Shown here in pieces: positions 46,887 to 55,339 of a stretch of 64,000 nt of DNA (positions are counted from its first letter, which is position 1; the number at the start of each line of letters is the position of its first letter). A program made the position numbers and the translations under genes. Under the pieces are notes generated by a model. That model worked only from the letters and a program-made list of their open reading frames with translations. It searched no databases and was not told the DNA's origin. Origin of the DNA: Roseiconus lacunae (lineage in GTDB: Bacteria; Planctomycetota; Planctomycetia; Pirellulales; Pirellulaceae); the NCBI RefSeq assembly GCF_008312935.1, contig NZ_VSZO01000002.1:1-64000 (forward strand), given 5' to 3'.

Positions 46887-48494
46887 GTGTCCAAACGGAG
46901 TATTCTTTTCGTCATTGATGCGATGGCGTTCGATGTGGTCCGCGACTGGCTAGCATCCGACCGGTTGCCCAATCTCGCTCGGATGATCCAGGATGGTGGA
47001 TCGTTGCATCCTTGTGTTTCGATTTTTCCATCGATCACTCCCGCTGCGACGTGTTCCATCGCGACCGGTTGTTACCCAAAGGAACACGGAATCGAAGGAG
47101 CGTGTTGGTACGACTCAGAAACAAATGATACGGCATACTTTGGCGACGACTTGCGGTTGGTCCTCCAAGAGGGAATGCATGAGTATCTCGTCGACTTTGG
47201 TGATCGGCTGAACTTTGAACGCCTCAAATCGCCCTTGATCTACGAACAGGCTTCTGCACAGGGGATCGATTCGGCGAGTTTGAACTTCATGTGGTTCCGG
47301 GGACCACACCGCCATTCACGCTCAACCCCGATCGGTATCCGACTCGCCGCTGGTAGCTTGGGCGACGAAGTTTATGGGCCGAAATACTTGAAGCTCGGTG
47401 ACTTCGTTCACGACCTCCCCGAAGGTGTCGGCCAGGTTGAAGGAATGGAAACCGGGATGTTCGGCAAGTATGGGTTTCATGACGACACGACTTCGGCATG
47501 CCTTATGGCGATGGCGAAGGCTGGGAAACTGCCGCCGCTCACCGTTGCCTATTACCCGCTGAACGATTCGGACGCGCATGAGGAAGGACTGACACAGGCT
47601 GCTTCCAAGCGGCTAACTCGATTCGACGAATTTCTCGGCGAATTTGTGGAACAGCTTGGCGGCTGGGGCGTGGTCGGGCGTGACTTCTCTTTCATCATGG
47701 TCGGCGATCATTCGCAATCCGAACCGAAAGGGGCGGAGATGAATAGCATTCAACTTGACGATCACTTGCACGATTTTCGTCGTGGAGATTTTGGCAACGG
47801 GATCAGCGACGACGTCCAGCTTCTGATTTGCCCCAACATGCGTTCGGCAGCGATCTACTTTGCCGACGAGTGTTTCGACGTCCGGCGTGAAGTGGTCTAT
47901 CGCGTTTTAAAGGACCCGAACGTCGATCAGATCATCATGGAAAACGTCGAACTAGATGGGCGGAAGAAATATATCGTTGCCAGTTCCGATCGGGGACGAT
48001 TGGAGTTCTGGAGGGCGGGAGGAAGAGACGACGATGACCATTGTGATCTCGATGAACACCATCGGGTTCATCGTGCCGAAGACCCGTACGGAAATCGATG
48101 GGCATTCTGTGGCGACCTCGAAACGGTCGATTGCCGAGTCGACGAGCACGGCAAAGTGATCGAAGGACGTTACCCAAACGCGTTTGAAAGGATCGAGGGC
48201 GCGTTCACCGAAGGTGCGTCCCCTGTCTGGGTTACGGCAAAACCAGGCGCAGAGTTTTCCGTCCCCGAAGTTCGCCAGCACCCCGGTGGCAGCCACGGGT
48301 CGTTGCACGAAGACGATTCGATTTCAGGGCTACTGGTTAGTTCTGACCTCAGTTTGAAACTGTCGTCTGATGATCGACCACGGGCAAGGATCGTCGACGT
48401 GATGCAACTTTGTCTGGAAAGCATCGGCGCAGAACGCTGGCCAGCCAACAAGATTAAGTCAGTAGACGTTTCGACCAGCAGCCCAACCCACTAA
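46887..48494 (+). CDS. Nucleotide pyrophosphatase/phosphodiesterase family protein
   Basis: 535 residues from a GTG three bases after the DUF2383 stop. Alkaline-phosphatase superfamily features: 'ILFVIDAMAFDVV' (metal Asp), 'FPSITPAATCSIATGCYPKEHGIEG' with the nucleophile Thr, 'MVGDHSQSEPKGA' (metal Asp/His), and 'HPGGSHGSLHEDD' near the C-terminus. No signal peptide is seen, unlike many NPP proteins. It probably cleaves a phosphodiester or phosphonate ester in the cytoplasm; the substrate is unknown. In the stress operon with DUF2383. Confidence 0.85.
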   Translation: MSKRSILFVIDAMAFDVVRDWLASDRLPNLARMIQDGGSLHPCVSIFPSITPAATCSIATGCYPKEHGIEGACWYDSETNDTAYFGDDLRLVLQEGMHEYLVDFGDRLNFERLKSPLIYEQASAQGIDSASLNFMWFRGPHRHSRSTPIGIRLAAGSLGDEVYGPKYLKLGDFVHDLPEGVGQVEGMETGMFGKYGFHDDTTSACLMAMAKAGKLPPLTVAYYPLNDSDAHEEGLTQAASKRLTRFDEFLGEFVEQLGGWGVVGRDFSFIMVGDHSQSEPKGAEMNSIQLDDHLHDFRRGDFGNGISDDVQLLICPNMRSAAIYFADECFDVRREVVYRVLKDPNVDQIIMENVELDGRKKYIVASSDRGRLEFWRAGGRDDDDHCDLDEHHRVHRAEDPYGNRWAFCGDLETVDCRVDEHGKVIEGRYPNAFERIEGAFTEGASPVWVTAKPGAEFSVPEVRQHPGGSHGSLHEDDSISGLLVSSDLSLKLSSDDRPRARIVDVMQLCLESIGAERWPANKIKSVDVSTSSPTH

Positions 48495-48545
48495 CGCCGT
48501 TAAGTCGACTCTTTAGACAGAGCGGCGGCAATAGGACGGAGCCAG

Positions 48546-48566
48546 CACAGGCCAGTGAAGCCTGTG
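48546..48566 (+). other. Hairpin upstream of MscS gene
   Basis: CACAGGC and GCCTGTG form a perfect 7-base stem with a 7-base loop, 51 bases after the phosphodiesterase stop. It may end or slow the upstream transcript. No T-run follows. Confidence 0.3.
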
Positions 48567-48632
48567 GGCAGTTCGCCGAGACAACGTAGCGTCCCTTTCA
48601 CCCTATTTAATTCGTTCGATTCACCTTTCCAA

Positions 48633-49898
48633 ATGCAGCACGTTTTCCTGATCACCTTTGTCGCACTGATGCAATTCGGAGGCGCGCCATCTGCGTCCAC
48701 CGAAGACTCCGCGACGAATGAACCTGCGTCTTCTTCGGTGCAGGTGGAAGAGGTGGTTAGTGATCGTGCGATTGAAGCACGGCTTAGCGGCATCTTTGAT
48801 GCCAGAGAAGATTTTTCTGACGTGACCATTACCGCCGATCACGGCGTGGTTTCGTTTGACGGTTTATTTAAAACGCAGGAAGATGCGGACTGGGCAACTG
48901 ATCTCGCCGAGCGAACCGAAGGCGTCGTTGTCGTTGACAACTTGGCAAACGTCGAAAACGAAATCGACATCGCCGAAAACTGGGGTGTGATCTCGTCGAG
49001 CCTTGGTGCGCTGTGGAAAGACTTTCTACGGCGTCTGCCACTACTAATCGCCGGGGTCATCACCATTGTTTTGACGAGTGTTGTTTCCAAATCAGTCGCT
49101 TGGGGGCTGACTAAGATTTTCAGTCGCCAAAAGCGAATCCGCCCCAGCCTTAGAGACCTTATCTTCCAGCTCGTAACCATAGGCGTCTGGATCGCAGGTT
49201 TGTTGGTGACAGCAGTCGTTGTCTTCCCCGGGATGACACCGACGCGAGCGTTGACGCTGCTTGGGGTCGGATCGGTGGCGATCGGGTTTGCATTTAAAGA
49301 CATCTTTGAAAACTTTTTTGCCGGTATCCTCATCCTTTGGAGATACCCATTTGATCTTGGCGATTTCATTTCCAGCGAAGACCTCACCGGTCAAGTCGAA
49401 GAAATCACAGTCAGAAACACGATGATCCGGCGGCTCGACGGAGAATTGGCAGTCGTACCGAATGCGATGCTATTCAAAACCGCGGTCGATGTGCTTACAG
49501 ATAAGTCATCGCGGCGTGTGCGTTTGGTCTGCGGCGTTGCCTACGGCGAGGACGTGGATCGTGCACGCGACGTGATCGCCGACGCAGTTCGGGCCTGTAT
49601 CACCGTCGATGGAGACCGCTTGGTCGAGGTGTTTGCAAAAGAGTTCGCCGACTCAAGTGTTAACTACGAGGTTGCTTGGTGGACCGGATCGACTCCCGGA
49701 GAAGTCCGTCGCAGTCGTGACGAAGTGGTCTCGGCAATCAAGTCCGCACTCGATCGTGAAGGCATCGAAATTCCGTTTCCCTATCGAACTCTTACCTTCA
49801 AGGACAGCGTTCCCATGCGGATTCAGGCGGGATCCAGCCCCGAAGCAACTCTCCCAGTCGACGTGGCATCGGCAAGCCATCACAATGAGCACGATTAA
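48633..49898 (+). CDS. Mechanosensitive channel (MscS) with BON domain
   Basis: 421 residues from the ATG at 48633, which begins a good signal peptide (HVFLITFVALMQFGG); 48555 would add a non-signal extension. A BON domain (about 40-110, 'ITADHGVVSFDGLFKTQEDAD') precedes three membrane helices and the MscS core. The pore helix and the following beta-domain are clear ('LTLLGVGSVAIGFAFKDIFENFFAGI', 'RYPFDLGDFI', 'VPNAMLFKTAVDV'). It releases solutes under osmotic shock. The BON domain would sit in the periplasm and may bind lipid or peptidoglycan. It follows the phosphodiesterase gene by 138 bases and may belong to the same unit. Confidence 0.9.
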   Translation: MQHVFLITFVALMQFGGAPSASTEDSATNEPASSSVQVEEVVSDRAIEARLSGIFDAREDFSDVTITADHGVVSFDGLFKTQEDADWATDLAERTEGVVVVDNLANVENEIDIAENWGVISSSLGALWKDFLRRLPLLIAGVITIVLTSVVSKSVAWGLTKIFSRQKRIRPSLRDLIFQLVTIGVWIAGLLVTAVVVFPGMTPTRALTLLGVGSVAIGFAFKDIFENFFAGILILWRYPFDLGDFISSEDLTGQVEEITVRNTMIRRLDGELAVVPNAMLFKTAVDVLTDKSSRRVRLVCGVAYGEDVDRARDVIADAVRACITVDGDRLVEVFAKEFADSSVNYEVAWWTGSTPGEVRRSRDEVVSAIKSALDREGIEIPFPYRTLTFKDSVPMRIQAGSSPEATLPVDVASASHHNEHD

Positions 49899-50000
49899 AT
49901 CTACTGTGCAAGCCCCATAAAAACGAATCCGTTTCAACTTAATCCGTTCGCTTGACGAACCGATCTCCGGGGAATCGCCTTCTCCAGCATCCCCATACCA

Positions 50001-51698
50001 ATGACACCACGAATGCCTACCGTATTAGTAATTGACGATGACCCTTCAGTTTTCCTGTTGACCAGGAAAGCGCTCGACGGGGTCGCAGATATCGTTACCG
50101 CAGAAACTGCCGACGAAGGTTTAGAGCTGATTAATCGGCGGCAGTTTGATGCCGTCCTTCTAGACATCATGCTTCCCGATCGCAATGGATTGGCACTTTA
50201 TTGCGAGATCAAAGAAAAGGATCGTCGCTTGCCGGTCATCTTCATGACCGTCGAGGCGGCCAGCGGTACGGCGATCGAAGCAATGCAATTAGGCGCGTTT
50301 GACTACGTCGCCAAACCACTATCCGTTTCCGCACTGCGTCACCTTATCTCTCGCGCAATCGAGCAACGCGAACTTGCTTCGGTGCCGGTTGCAATTGTCG
50401 CCGACGAAGAACTTGCCAAAGAATCGGGTGAGCTTTTTATTGGACGCAGCACGCCGATGCTAGAAGTTTTTAAAGCGATCGGACGCGTGAGTAAACAGAA
50501 TGTTCCAGTGTTGGTACGTGGTGAAAGCGGGACAGGGAAGGAGTTGGTCGCGCGGGCACTGTTTCAATACAGCCACCGAGCGGAAGGCCCGTTTCTGGCT
50601 GTCAACTGTGCCGCATTACCAGATACGCTTCTTGAAAGCGAGTTGTTTGGCTATGAGAAAGGAGCGTTCACGGGCGCCGATTCACGACGGATCGGAAAGT
50701 TCGAACAATGCAACAAAGGGACGCTTTTCTTGGATGAAATTGGAGACATGGCGTCCATCGTTCAGGCCAAAGTACTTCGTGTTTTGCAGGATCAGCGGTT
50801 TGAGCGAATCGGCGGAAATAACGAACTAAAGACCGACGTTCGGATCGTCGCTGCGACCAACCGGCCGCTCGAAGAAATGGTGTCTGAAAATACATTCCGC
50901 GAAGACCTGTTGTATCGTTTAAATGCGGTCACCATTCACCTTCCGCCGCTCCGGGAGCGTCCCAGTGATATCCCGATGTTGATCCAACACTTCTTAAGTC
51001 AGGCCAAAGTCGAGTTTAACAAGCCAGACCTCGAAGGCGCGTCTCCTGAAACCGTGGAGATGTTAAAGGGCTACTCTTGGCCAGGGAACGTCCGTCAGCT
51101 ACGTGCCGTCGTCCGTCGCTGTGTTCTCGATTCGGCACTCCCAGTCCTAGTACCCGAAGTCCTTCCCAATGCGATCAAGGAAGAACTTGCGAAATCGGCG
51201 ACTCAACGACCAGCCTCGGCAATAGACTCCGTATCGACAGCGTCTCACGGAAATGGACAACCATCTCCCACAGTGGCTGGAAATGGCTCATCCGGTAATG
51301 GTATTTCGGTAGCCGGCGGAGTAGGAGATTCCGCTAGTGGGATCGGCCAAGATTCGGCGGCGGCGCTCGCGGCCCCGGGCGGTCGCACCGATGCGGTTGA
51401 CGGGATGGCCTCGATGTCAAACGAAATGCCATTTTCCCATGACGACTCCGATGCGGATGAGCCAAACGGCTTAGGGCTACCGGCCCTGGTGGACAACCTG
51501 TTCGAACAGAAGTCAACCGACATGTATTCGGAAGTCATAGCGTATGCGGAACGTTACTTGCTATTGCGAGTGCTCCGCGAAACGGAAGGTAATCAAAGTA
51601 AGGCGGCGGCTATTCTCGGAATTACTCGCGGGAAACTTCGTGACCGTATCGCCAGTTACGATATTCGTCTTGAGAGTGGAGTAAGAATCGGTGAATGA
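50001..51698 (+). CDS. Sigma-54-dependent response regulator (NtrC family)
   Basis: 565 residues. Receiver domain 1-120 with phosphoacceptor Asp55 in 'AVLLDIMLPD'. AAA+ domain with Walker A (GESGTGKE, about 174-181), the sigma-54 contact loop GAFTGA (221-226) and Walker B 'LFLDEIGDM'. A 110-residue Gly/Ser/Asn-rich linker (about 405-500) is unusual. The C-terminus has a Fis-type helix-turn-helix ('NQSKAAAILGITRGKLRDR'). Activates sigma-54 RNA polymerase after phosphorylation. No histidine kinase is next to it; an HPt protein overlaps its stop. It may control the sigma-54 promoters found in this window. Confidence 0.95.
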   Translation: MTPRMPTVLVIDDDPSVFLLTRKALDGVADIVTAETADEGLELINRRQFDAVLLDIMLPDRNGLALYCEIKEKDRRLPVIFMTVEAASGTAIEAMQLGAFDYVAKPLSVSALRHLISRAIEQRELASVPVAIVADEELAKESGELFIGRSTPMLEVFKAIGRVSKQNVPVLVRGESGTGKELVARALFQYSHRAEGPFLAVNCAALPDTLLESELFGYEKGAFTGADSRRIGKFEQCNKGTLFLDEIGDMASIVQAKVLRVLQDQRFERIGGNNELKTDVRIVAATNRPLEEMVSENTFREDLLYRLNAVTIHLPPLRERPSDIPMLIQHFLSQAKVEFNKPDLEGASPETVEMLKGYSWPGNVRQLRAVVRRCVLDSALPVLVPEVLPNAIKEELAKSATQRPASAIDSVSTASHGNGQPSPTVAGNGSSGNGISVAGGVGDSASGIGQDSAAALAAPGGRTDAVDGMASMSNEMPFSHDDSDADEPNGLGLPALVDNLFEQKSTDMYSEVIAYAERYLLLRVLRETEGNQSKAAAILGITRGKLRDRIASYDIRLESGVRIGE

Positions 51699-52059
51699 AA
51701 ATCTAGCTGTTAAACAACGTTTCGCGGGGGCGCTACAGCGTCTCGATGGCGACTTCGAGCTTCTCTGTGAAATGGCGGCGGTGACGCTACCAGACTGCCC
51801 TGATGTACTCGCTCGAATCCAGAATGATCTTGATGCGGACGACAGTGCCAAGGCAGCATCGTCACTGCATAAGCTTAAAGGCATGCTAAGCACCTATGAA
51901 ACTGATGGTGTGGTCATCGAGATCCAAGAGATGCTTGCGATGGCACGGCGAGGAAACCTGGAAGAATTAAAGGTGCTTTTCGCGAAGGAATTGCCGCGAA
52001 TCGAAGCCTTGATTCAAGAGATCCAGGTTCTTTGCGATCATGCGAATTCGAATGCCTAA
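51691..52059 (+). CDS. HPt phosphotransfer protein
   Basis: 122 residues, all helical, from a GTG that overlaps the response-regulator stop by eight bases. His60 in 'SSLHKLKGML' sits in the standard HPt motif ('HxLKG'), so it can carry phosphate between a receiver domain and a kinase. Together with the regulator it suggests a phosphorelay whose hybrid kinase is encoded elsewhere. A terminator follows at 52245. Confidence 0.85.
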   Translation: MNENLAVKQRFAGALQRLDGDFELLCEMAAVTLPDCPDVLARIQNDLDADDSAKAASSLHKLKGMLSTYETDGVVIEIQEMLAMARRGNLEELKVLFAKELPRIEALIQEIQVLCDHANSNA

Positions 52060-52449
52060 GGTAATCGTTGAAGAGTTTGTTCGGATGCGGTGTTAATGGT
52101 GAAAGATCAATGGCTTTGAAAGCTCGTTCTTATTTGTTCGATATTATTGTTCATCGTCATTGCAACGCAGTACGATAACCGTCTGCTTTTGTCCCCATCA
52201 CGGATGACGAACCGCTGATAGACGAGATGTCCGACAAATACGACAAAGGCGAGTGCTGTTTTTCTAGCACTCGCCTTTGTTCTTAGGTCCAGCCAGAGCA
52301 AGGACTGTTCGATATCCCACAGTGCCGAAACGCACCAGCGCCGAAACGTGGCGCTATCTCGCGAGACTCCCGGCGGCTTGCTGGGATCGACCGTGTCGGC
52401 CAGACGTTAGCGAGTTCGGATCATCGCCGGGGACTATTTCTCGCCTCGT
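52060..52449. other. Intergenic region between convergent genes
   Basis: 390 bases between the HPt gene and the 3' end of the SHD1 gene. It holds the terminator hairpin at 52245-52278. No ORF here has protein-like features. Confidence 0.5.
52245..52278. terminator. Strong bidirectional terminator hairpin
   Basis: AAAGGCGAGTGCT and AGCACTCGCCTTT form a perfect 13-base stem with an 8-base loop (GTTTTTCT). A T-rich stretch follows (TGTTCTT), and the A-rich other side serves the opposite direction. It is suited to end transcripts from both the HPt gene and the SHD1 gene. Confidence 0.75.
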
Positions 52450-53448
52450 TTAGTAACTCAGCTTTCGAATCGGCCCAATTCGCCAACCGGGATATTTTGC
52501 CGACGCAGCAATACGAGCGCCGCGACTATTTTCGGCATACACGACCACCGTCGTTGGGTATCGATAAGAGACTCGAGGGATCAGTCCGACTTGCCAAACG
52601 TCGGTGACGCCCGCCGTCGCAGCCTGCAATTGCAAGTCCATCAGCCTCGCCCGGGTCATCGCCGTCGAATCTAGGTTGCCTGTGGTTGCGACACTTCGAT
52701 CTGACATCCGACTGTAGCTATCAAGCATCAGCCGTTCGAATTGACTCGACTGACTGCGTTCGTCTTCTTCGACGGCCTCATTCTGTGCGGCCAACCAGCG
52801 TTCAAATCCGGGGCGAACCGCAGACGCATCTGGACCGGCTAGAATGTTGATCGGCAGCGTAATCATCCCGCCTTCTGGCAACGCAAGCTGCACGCCGCTG
52901 ACTTCATATTCCAACGGTCCGGTCCCCAAGTCGATCAGATGATCTTCAAGGTCAGCCGGGTCTTCGATCTCAACTCTATCGATCGCCTCGATCGCTTCAG
53001 GCAAAATCTTCGCATAAGCTTTCGGAAGATCTTCGAGCGCGACATCGTTGACGACCACGTCACTATCCCGACGCTTCAGAACCAATGTTTGTTTTCCGAA
53101 ACCGACTAAACGTCCGGTAACGGTTTCACCATCGGTTAGTCTCCAAGTCGTATCGACTGCTGGTTTCGCGGGAGTCAACGCGTCATCTGACTCGCTTGTA
53201 TCATCGGTTTTCTGCGACTTTGATCCTTTCTCAGCCAGGTAGGACTGGTCGGCCTTGGAAAGCTGATCGATTCGTAGCACCAGCAAACCTTGTTCTTCCG
53301 TTCGAACGACAACCTTATCTTCGTCAGAGGCGACAAGCTGACCTTCCACTTGAAAGCGTCCCGACTGGTCGGACCATTGGCGAGCCGACGCGATCGCGGG
53401 CAGGGTGACTAGCGCAAGACTGAAGAGCCATCGGTATTGGAATCTCAT
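52450..53448 (-). CDS. SHD1-domain secreted protein
   Basis: 332 residues with a signal peptide (LFSLALVTLPAIASA). Two SHD1-like beta domains follow: about 24-75 ('VEGQLVASDEDKVVVRTEEQG') and about 100-150 ('WRLTDGETVTGRLVGFGKQTLVLKRRDSD'). The rest is helical with a final basic stretch. SHD1 (SLA1 homology domain 1) occurs in eukaryotic endocytosis proteins and often in planctomycetes. The function in bacteria is unknown. A sigma-54-type motif at 53721-53737 points at it from 273 bases upstream. Confidence 0.85.
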   Translation of the reverse strand: MRFQYRWLFSLALVTLPAIASARQWSDQSGRFQVEGQLVASDEDKVVVRTEEQGLLVLRIDQLSKADQSYLAEKGSKSQKTDDTSESDDALTPAKPAVDTTWRLTDGETVTGRLVGFGKQTLVLKRRDSDVVVNDVALEDLPKAYAKILPEAIEAIDRVEIEDPADLEDHLIDLGTGPLEYEVSGVQLALPEGGMITLPINILAGPDASAVRPGFERWLAAQNEAVEEDERSQSSQFERLMLDSYSRMSDRSVATTGNLDSTAMTRARLMDLQLQAATAGVTDVWQVGLIPRVSYRYPTTVVVYAENSRGARIAASAKYPGWRIGPIRKLSY

Positions 53449-53720
53449 GTTTTTCTCATTGGTTGGCGATTCGCTACGAGTGAACCGTGTGGTGGCTCAA
53501 AATTCGTAGCGGTGTGACGTTTTGACTTTTGTTTTGGATCCGACCAGTTAACCGACGTCAGTCCGGTTTGTGTGCGTGAAACGTGACTGATTCCCGTAGG
53601 CCGAATGCTCCGCAATACAAAGACGGACGAAGTACGATTGACCTCTCTCGCTCCAGGAAATCTACCGCCACCAGACGACTGTAGAGAGCAAGAACTTTTC
53701 AATACGCGAACCGCAAACGA

Positions 53721-53737
53721 AGCAAAGATGATGCCAA
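53721..53737 (-). promoter_or_regulatory. Sigma-54-type promoter toward SHD1 gene
   Basis: Minus strand TTGGCATCATCTTTGCT matches the consensus except for C instead of purine at position 8; GG and GC are 10 bases apart. Transcription would start near 53709, leaving a leader of about 260 bases before the SHD1 start. Confidence 0.55.
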
Positions 53738-53769
53738 ACAACATCGATTTTCACGAATGAGATCAATTG

Positions 53770-53786
53770 TTGGCATGACGAATGCA
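53770..53786 (+). promoter_or_regulatory. Sigma-54-type promoter toward AI-2E gene
   Basis: TTGGCATGACGAATGCA keeps GG and GC at the right distance and differs at one fixed -12 position (A for T). It lies 264 bases before the AI-2E ATG. It faces away from the minus-strand motif at 53721, 32 bases apart. Confidence 0.45.
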
Positions 53787-53816
53787 TCTCGACCTACTTC
53801 TCGAATGGCAAAGTCG

Positions 53817-53833
53817 TTGGCATGAACGCCGCA
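53817..53833 (+). promoter_or_regulatory. Second, weaker sigma-54-like site
   Basis: TTGGCATGAACGCCGCA repeats the -24 element of the site at 53770 and keeps GG to GC spacing, but has CC instead of TT in the -12 element. It could be a tandem promoter or a decoy binding site. Confidence 0.3.
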
Positions 53834-54049
53834 TCATGCCGATTTGGTTCGACAAGATCAGCGTGAGCGTGTTCGGCCAAACATTTTTGGAGACGTTAAT
53901 CTGTACTTCGAAACCGGATCCAATCGAAACCAGCTTTGGTCGCATCGTTTCGGCCATGGCTGTGCGACAACCAATGTCACTTCGGGGTGTGCTCACACAC
54001 GACGACAAACAAGACCACTTTTATCATCCCTTTTTATTGACCATGCCCC

Positions 54050-55186
54050 ATGAACGATCGAGTTGCTCCGAGTTCAAGCTTTTATCTCGTGATACTGTTC
54101 ACCGCGATCATCGCTACCTCACTGTTGCTCGCGTATGAGGTGTTCTTAGTATTGTTCCTCGGATTGATCTTTGGCGTCTTCCTCACTTATCTTCGGAAGG
54201 CGCTCGCTCGTGCCACACCGCTTTCGGAAACCTGGTCCCTCGGTATTGTCGTTACGGCGCTTCTAGTCCTGATGGGAATCGGAGTCTTAATCTTCTTCGT
54301 GCAGGCGCAAAGCCAAATGGACCGGATGGCAGACACTCTTGAAAAAGGAGCGAGTCGTTTGCTGGAGACGGTCGACGACTATCCGACGGTAAAGTCAATG
54401 GTCAAATCAACTCCGATCCTCAATGAGTTTGTCAAAGGCCAACGGGCAAATTCGGGAAACACGGAATCGAATCCGAAGGCCAATCGTGACTCAGCATCAG
54501 AGCAGACAAACACGTCATCGATGTCAAACGGCTGGTCGTCGCCCATCGAGAACGCGGCGCGTGCCGCCGGCCAGGTCTTCCAGACCACTTTGGGTTTCTT
54601 CGTCAATGCACTGCTGATTTTCTTTGTCGGAATATTCATAGCGAGTTCGCCGTCGATCTATCACCGGGGATTTGTGCGTCTTTTCTCAGTTCACAAACGC
54701 GAGCGTGTATCCGAAATCGTTTCCGCGACCGTTGAAACCTTATGGCGTTGGACGCTCGGTCGACTTGCCACGATGGCGATCACGGGATTCGGTGCATTCC
54801 TTTTGTTGACGGTGCTAGGAATCCCCATGGCAACCACGATCGGACTACTGACTGCGATCTTGACTTTCGTTCCGAACATCGGAGCCGTCGTAGCATTTGG
54901 TCTATCGTTATTGGTGGCGCTCCCCGAAGGTACGACGCCCGCGATCTTGGTTTCCGTTGGCTATGTCGGACTGCAACTACTTGAAAGCTATGTAATCACA
55001 CCGTTGATCCAGCAAAAACAAGTCGCGATGCCACCGGCACTGTTGATTTCGTTTCAAGCATTTCTCGGGGTAGCACTTGGATTTCTTGGAGCCGTCGTCG
55101 CATCGCCCCTGCTGGCTGCCGGTTCGACGATCGTCAAAATGGCGTACATCGAAGACGTTTTGGAAGATGAAAGCGACGCCGAATAA
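54050..55186 (+). CDS. AI-2E family transporter
   Basis: 378 residues with about seven or eight membrane helices and a hydrophilic loop (about 105-165) rich in Asn and Ser. Family pattern: 'VFLVLFLGLIFGVFLTYLRK' at the N-terminus and near the C-terminus 'LGIPMATTIGLLTAILTFVPNIGAVVAFGLSLLVA' (a re-entrant region typical for AI-2E/PerM/YdiK). Members export small molecules or exchange Na+/H+; few substrates are known, and most do not transport AI-2. Possible sigma-54 promoter at 53770. Confidence 0.9.
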   Translation: MNDRVAPSSSFYLVILFTAIIATSLLLAYEVFLVLFLGLIFGVFLTYLRKALARATPLSETWSLGIVVTALLVLMGIGVLIFFVQAQSQMDRMADTLEKGASRLLETVDDYPTVKSMVKSTPILNEFVKGQRANSGNTESNPKANRDSASEQTNTSSMSNGWSSPIENAARAAGQVFQTTLGFFVNALLIFFVGIFIASSPSIYHRGFVRLFSVHKRERVSEIVSATVETLWRWTLGRLATMAITGFGAFLLLTVLGIPMATTIGLLTAILTFVPNIGAVVAFGLSLLVALPEGTTPAILVSVGYVGLQLLESYVITPLIQQKQVAMPPALLISFQAFLGVALGFLGAVVASPLLAAGSTIVKMAYIEDVLEDESDAE

Positions 55187-55339
55187 CTTTGCTCGCGTGT
55201 GGTACGAAAGTTTGTTCGATTCGGTATCACAACCACAGGCCGGTCGCGTATGATGTCGTATTAGCGAAGCCTTTAACGATCAGCTTGATGTATCCATGCC
55301 GATCCGATGCTGGATTCGCGATCCCTATAGCGCCTTTGG

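Larger units (their letters stand above)
53449..54049. other. Intergenic region with divergent sigma-54 motifs
   Basis: 601 bases between the SHD1 gene (minus) and the AI-2E gene (plus). It contains a minus-strand sigma-54 motif at 53721-53737 and plus-strand motifs at 53770-53786 and 53817-53833. The long leaders left over (about 260 and 250 bases) may hold small genes or regulatory RNA; none is recognised. Confidence 0.5.

Noticed and set aside
48555-48632. Upstream start of the MscS gene
   Set aside because: The extension covers a perfect hairpin and would hide the signal peptide that begins at 48633.
53782-54138. Plus-strand ORF of 118 residues after the sigma-54 site
   Set aside because: Overlaps the AI-2E gene by 89 bases and has no conserved features; it starts before the expected transcription start.
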